From: an uncultured bacterium
GTDB lineage: Bacteria > Patescibacteriota > Saccharimonadia > Saccharimonadales > Saccharimonadaceae
Direction: 5' to 3'
NCBI GenBank assembly: GCA_937872185.1
Contig: CALMQN010000048.1
Location: 1-8,636 of the forward strand
Length of the DNA stretch: 8,636 nt
The notes below the pieces were generated by a model that worked only from the letters and a program-made list of their open reading frames with translations, did not search any database and was not told the origin of the DNA. The position numbers and the translations under genes are program-made. Positions 6,347 through 8,636 of the stretch are shown in pieces (position 1 is the first letter of the stretch; every line of letters starts with the position of its first letter).

Positions 6347-7501
6347 GTGGATACGGAGTCAATATATCTTGATCATGCCGCCGCGACGCCACTAGACGCG
6401 CGGGTTCTTGCTGCAATGCAGCCGTATTTTTCTGACCATTTTTATAACCCATCAAGTCCGTATAATGTCGCCGTTTCAGTGCGCCGTGATTATGAGGCTG
6501 CCAAGCACGAACTTGCTCAGCACATCGGTGCTAAACCTGACGAACTTGTCATGACCGCAGGCGCAACCGAATCGATCAATCTCGCTTTTGCGGCTGTTTC
6601 TGGCCATGTTGTTGTACCGAACATCGAGCATCACGCGGTACTTGCGGCTGCGAAGACCCATGACCATACTGTTGTTTCTGCTGACGAACGTGGCTTTGTG
6701 ACGGCTGACGTCATTAAGGCTGCTATTACGCCGCAGACGCAACTGGTCAGTGTGGCGATTGCTAATAACGAGCTTGGAACTGTTCAGCCGCTGCGAGATA
6801 TCGCGGGGGTTGTCAGAGGTGAACGCGAAAAACGCCTGACGAAGGGTGATACGACGCCGATTTATTTGCACAGCGACGGATCGCAGGGGGTCGGTCAGGT
6901 TGATATCAATGTCGCTCGTTTGGGTATTGATATGTTGACGCTCAACGCCGGTAAAATATATGGACCGAAGCAAGTTGGGCTGTTGTGGGCAGCCAGTCAT
7001 GTCCGCCTGAACCCGCAGATCGTCGGCGGCGGGCAGGAACGTGGACTGCGCAGCGGGACCGAAAATGTCGCCGGAACGATTGGGTTTGCCAAGGCCTTGG
7101 CGTTGGTGTCCGACCATCGCAAATTTGAAACCAAACGACTGAGTGAGCTGCGCGATGATTTGCAGGCACGTTTAACGGGCGCATTCCCTAGTGCGGTCAT
7201 ATCGGGTCATCCAAAGCATCGTTTAGCGGGGCATTTGCATATGTCGTTCCCGGGGATTGATGCCGAGCGAATGGTGTTCGCACTCGAAAACCGTCATGTC
7301 TTGGTTGCGACGGGTAGTGCTTGCGCTGCTAATAAAGGTACGCGCTCGCATGTGTTAACGGCTATTGGTCTGGCGCCCGAGATTGCCGACGGCAGCTTGC
7401 GTCTGACGCTGGGTCACTTATCAACAGCAGAAAATACGGTAGCAGCAGCTAATATCATCATTGAAGAAATAAATCGTGAATACACAAGGACAAGCAAGTG
7501 A
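6347..7501 (+). CDS. Cysteine desulfurase, IscS/NifS class (group I), PLP-dependent
   Basis: It converts cysteine to alanine and holds the sulfur as a persulfide for transfer to acceptors. The 384-residue protein begins IYLDHAAATPLD, the family's opening motif. Seen in order are ATES at 73-76, the PLP-stacking H95 in NIEHHAVL, NNELG at 140-144, D177 and Q180 in HSDGSQGVG, the PLP lysine K203 in NAGKIYGPK, GGGQERGLRSGTEN at 227-240 and the catalytic C326 in GSACAANKGTRSHVL. The long Cys loop places it in group I (IscS-like, not SufS). It is odd that the usual SGHK around the PLP lysine reads NAGK, so the Ser and His that contact the PLP phosphate in IscS are Asn and Gly. The GTG start fits the family N-terminus. 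The stop overlaps the next gene by four bases (GTGA), and mnmA lies in the same unit, which suggests it supplies sulfur for tRNA thiolation, like YrvO in Bacillus. Confidence 0.93.
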   Translation: MDTESIYLDHAAATPLDARVLAAMQPYFSDHFYNPSSPYNVAVSVRRDYEAAKHELAQHIGAKPDELVMTAGATESINLAFAAVSGHVVVPNIEHHAVLAAAKTHDHTVVSADERGFVTADVIKAAITPQTQLVSVAIANNELGTVQPLRDIAGVVRGEREKRLTKGDTTPIYLHSDGSQGVGQVDINVARLGIDMLTLNAGKIYGPKQVGLLWAASHVRLNPQIVGGGQERGLRSGTENVAGTIGFAKALALVSDHRKFETKRLSELRDDLQARLTGAFPSAVISGHPKHRLAGHLHMSFPGIDAERMVFALENRHVLVATGSACAANKGTRSHVLTAIGLAPEIADGSLRLTLGHLSTAENTVAAANIIIEEINREYTRTSK

Positions 7502-8109
7502 CCCGTCTGATTATTTTTTTGCTTGCGATTCCAGTACTGCTGGCAGTAATCATATTGGCGCTTGGGAATTATTTGCAGCCTGATGATCTGGCGCCGTGCA
7601 ACAACACGATCCTTAATAACAGCAAATGTCAGGCAGTCGATGCGGTGGTTGCTGTCAGCGGTGGCGATACGAACGCACGGACCGACGAAGCGATTGAGTT
7701 ATACAAAAAAGGTTGGGCACCGATTTTGATATTTTCTGGTGCAGCAGAAGACAAGACGGGGCTGAGTAACGCTGCGGCGATGAAAGCCCGAGCCCTCGCA
7801 GCGGGTGTGCCAGAGAGTGCTATATATATTGATGAATATTCTGAAACCACACGAGAAAATGCTGAAAATACACAGATGATACTACGCGAACATGATATAC
7901 GTACGGTCATCCTGGTAACATCTGGGTATCATCAACGTCGTGCCGATTTGGAGTTTACGGCCCGTACGAAAGACGTCATGATTATTAATCACCCCGTTGC
8001 CACTGATCAGGATTGGTCGGTGTGGTGGTGGACAAACCCTCGCGGATGGTCATTAAGCCTTAGCGAGTTATTCAAAATCATTGTTTTTCACGTTCAGGAG
8101 GCGGTGTAA
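7498..8109 (+). CDS. Membrane-anchored DUF218 (YdcF/SanA/ElyC-like) protein
   Basis: The first 24 residues are one hydrophobic segment after a single Arg (LIIFLLAIPVLLAVIILAL), a signal anchor that would put the rest outside the membrane. The DUF218 domain follows from about residue 47 with its usual motifs: DAVVAVSGGD at 48-57, the RTDEAIELYKKG helix, PILIFSG at 75-81, TRENAENT at 118-125 and LVTSGYHQRRADLEF at 139-153. C34 and C44, just before the domain, could form an extracytoplasmic disulfide. The 203-residue length fits the short SanA-like forms. DUF218 proteins are tied to envelope functions (ElyC and SanA in E. coli) but their reaction is not settled. The GTG at 7498 overlaps the desulfurase stop and is preceded by AAGGA at 7486-7490. 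The gene separates the desulfurase from mnmA without an obvious functional link, so it is probably only a transcriptional companion. Confidence 0.88.
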   Translation: MTRLIIFLLAIPVLLAVIILALGNYLQPDDLAPCNNTILNNSKCQAVDAVVAVSGGDTNARTDEAIELYKKGWAPILIFSGAAEDKTGLSNAAAMKARALAAGVPESAIYIDEYSETTRENAENTQMILREHDIRTVILVTSGYHQRRADLEFTARTKDVMIINHPVATDQDWSVWWWTNPRGWSLSLSELFKIIVFHVQEAV

Positions 8110-8636
8110 TGCGGGTGTATGTTGGAATGAGTGGCGGTGTCGACTCGTCACTAACCGCGGCGCTCCTGCTTGAACAAGGGTACGACGTCACGGGTGTATA
8201 CATGAAAAACTGGACCCAAGATCTGCCCGGCATGAAGTGCCCATGGGCTGATGATTTGGCCGATGCTAAACGCGTTGCTGTGCAGCTGGGGATTGATTTT
8301 AAGGTATTCGATTTTGAAAACGAATACAAACACAAGGTTGTCGATTATATGATCGACGAATATAAAGCCGGTCGCACGCCTAACCCTGACATTATGTGCA
8401 ATCAAGAAGTAAAGTTTAAGTTGTTTCTTGATGCTGCACTAGAGGATGGTGCCGATATGATCGCAACGGGGCACTACGCCCGCGTTCAGGATGGGGTGTT
8501 GAAGATTGCCGAAGATGCCAACAAGGATCAGACATATTTTTTGTACCGCGTGACCGGTGAGGCATTACAAAAAACGCTATTTCCGCTGGGCGGATACAAA
8601 AAGCCACAAGTACGCGAGATGGCGAAGGAACGCGGA
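8109..8636 (+). CDS. mnmA: tRNA-specific 2-thiouridylase MnmA (3' end cut by window)
   Basis: MnmA activates U34 of tRNA Lys, Glu and Gln with ATP and inserts sulfur at position 2. The frame runs from the ATG at 8109 to the window edge without a stop (176 codons, about half of the usual 350-380). Visible are the PP-loop SGGVDSS at 8-14, the MKNW segment at 32-35, NPDIMCN at 92-98 with the first catalytic cysteine C97, ATGHYAR near 120-126 and KDQTYFLY near 139-146. The second catalytic cysteine lies beyond the window. AGGAGG at 8096-8101, seven bases before the ATG, is the best ribosome site in the window; the ATG also overlaps the previous stop (TAATG). With the desulfurase upstream it makes a two-protein sulfur relay. 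No TusBCD- or IscU-like gene is seen between them. Confidence 0.96.
   Translation, partial: MRVYVGMSGGVDSSLTAALLLEQGYDVTGVYMKNWTQDLPGMKCPWADDLADAKRVAVQLGIDFKVFDFENEYKHKVVDYMIDEYKAGRTPNPDIMCNQEVKFKLFLDAALEDGADMIATGHYARVQDGVLKIAEDANKDQTYFLYRVTGEALQKTLFPLGGYKKPQVREMAKERG

Noticed and set aside
6476..7117. Long minus-strand open frame of 213 codons opposite the cysteine desulfurase
   Set aside because: Its translation has no recognisable domain, and it lies wholly opposite a gene with a complete set of catalytic motifs. It is a shadow frame.

Overview
This window reads as a compact piece of bacterial chromosome. It has eight protein-coding genes, all on the + strand, with gaps of at most 45 bp or overlaps of 1-4 bp. 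TGA is a true stop here (it ends rsmA and the cysteine desulfurase), so the UGA-as-glycine code of Gracilibacteria/SR1 does not apply. The best guess is a Candidate Phyla Radiation bacterium, most likely Saccharibacteria (TM7) or a close relative. That guess rests on gene content (a DUF348-G5-lysozyme surface protein, type IV pilins, a short MetRS, an IscS-like desulfurase next to mnmA) and tight packing. It is an inference, not a database result.

Layout: (1) bases 1-1194 hold the 3' part of a secreted RpfB/YabE-type protein: three DUF348 domains, a G5 domain and a phage-tail-type lysozyme domain. It overlaps rsmA/ksgA (1194-1967) by one base. (2) A separate promoter in the end of rsmA drives a remarkable gene (2007-3353): a type IV pilin N-terminus fused to a six-bladed NHL beta-propeller. 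(3) metG (3378-4862) and tatD (4864-5643) form a second unit, followed by an unrecognised 213-residue soluble protein (5689-6330). (4) A cysteine desulfurase (6347-7501), a membrane-anchored DUF218/YdcF-like protein (7498-8109) and mnmA (8109 to the window edge) form a third unit with overlapping or abutting ends.

How the genes work together: the desulfurase and MnmA are the two proteins needed to thiolate U34 of tRNA Lys/Glu/Gln in a minimal relay. MetG charges tRNA-Met, and RsmA matures 16S rRNA, so most of the window serves translation. The lysozyme protein, the pilin-propeller and the DUF218 protein act at or outside the cell envelope. Actinobacteria and Bacillus keep metG, tatD, an rpfB/yabE gene and ksgA together. 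Here the same set is present in permuted order, with the pilin-propeller gene sitting between ksgA and metG.

Two promoters (before metG and before the desulfurase) place an extended -10 box only 6-8 bases from the start codon, with no Shine-Dalgarno sequence. This implies leaderless mRNAs. The other starts for which a ribosome site can be seen (pilin, tatD, DUF218 and mnmA) have good Shine-Dalgarno sequences.
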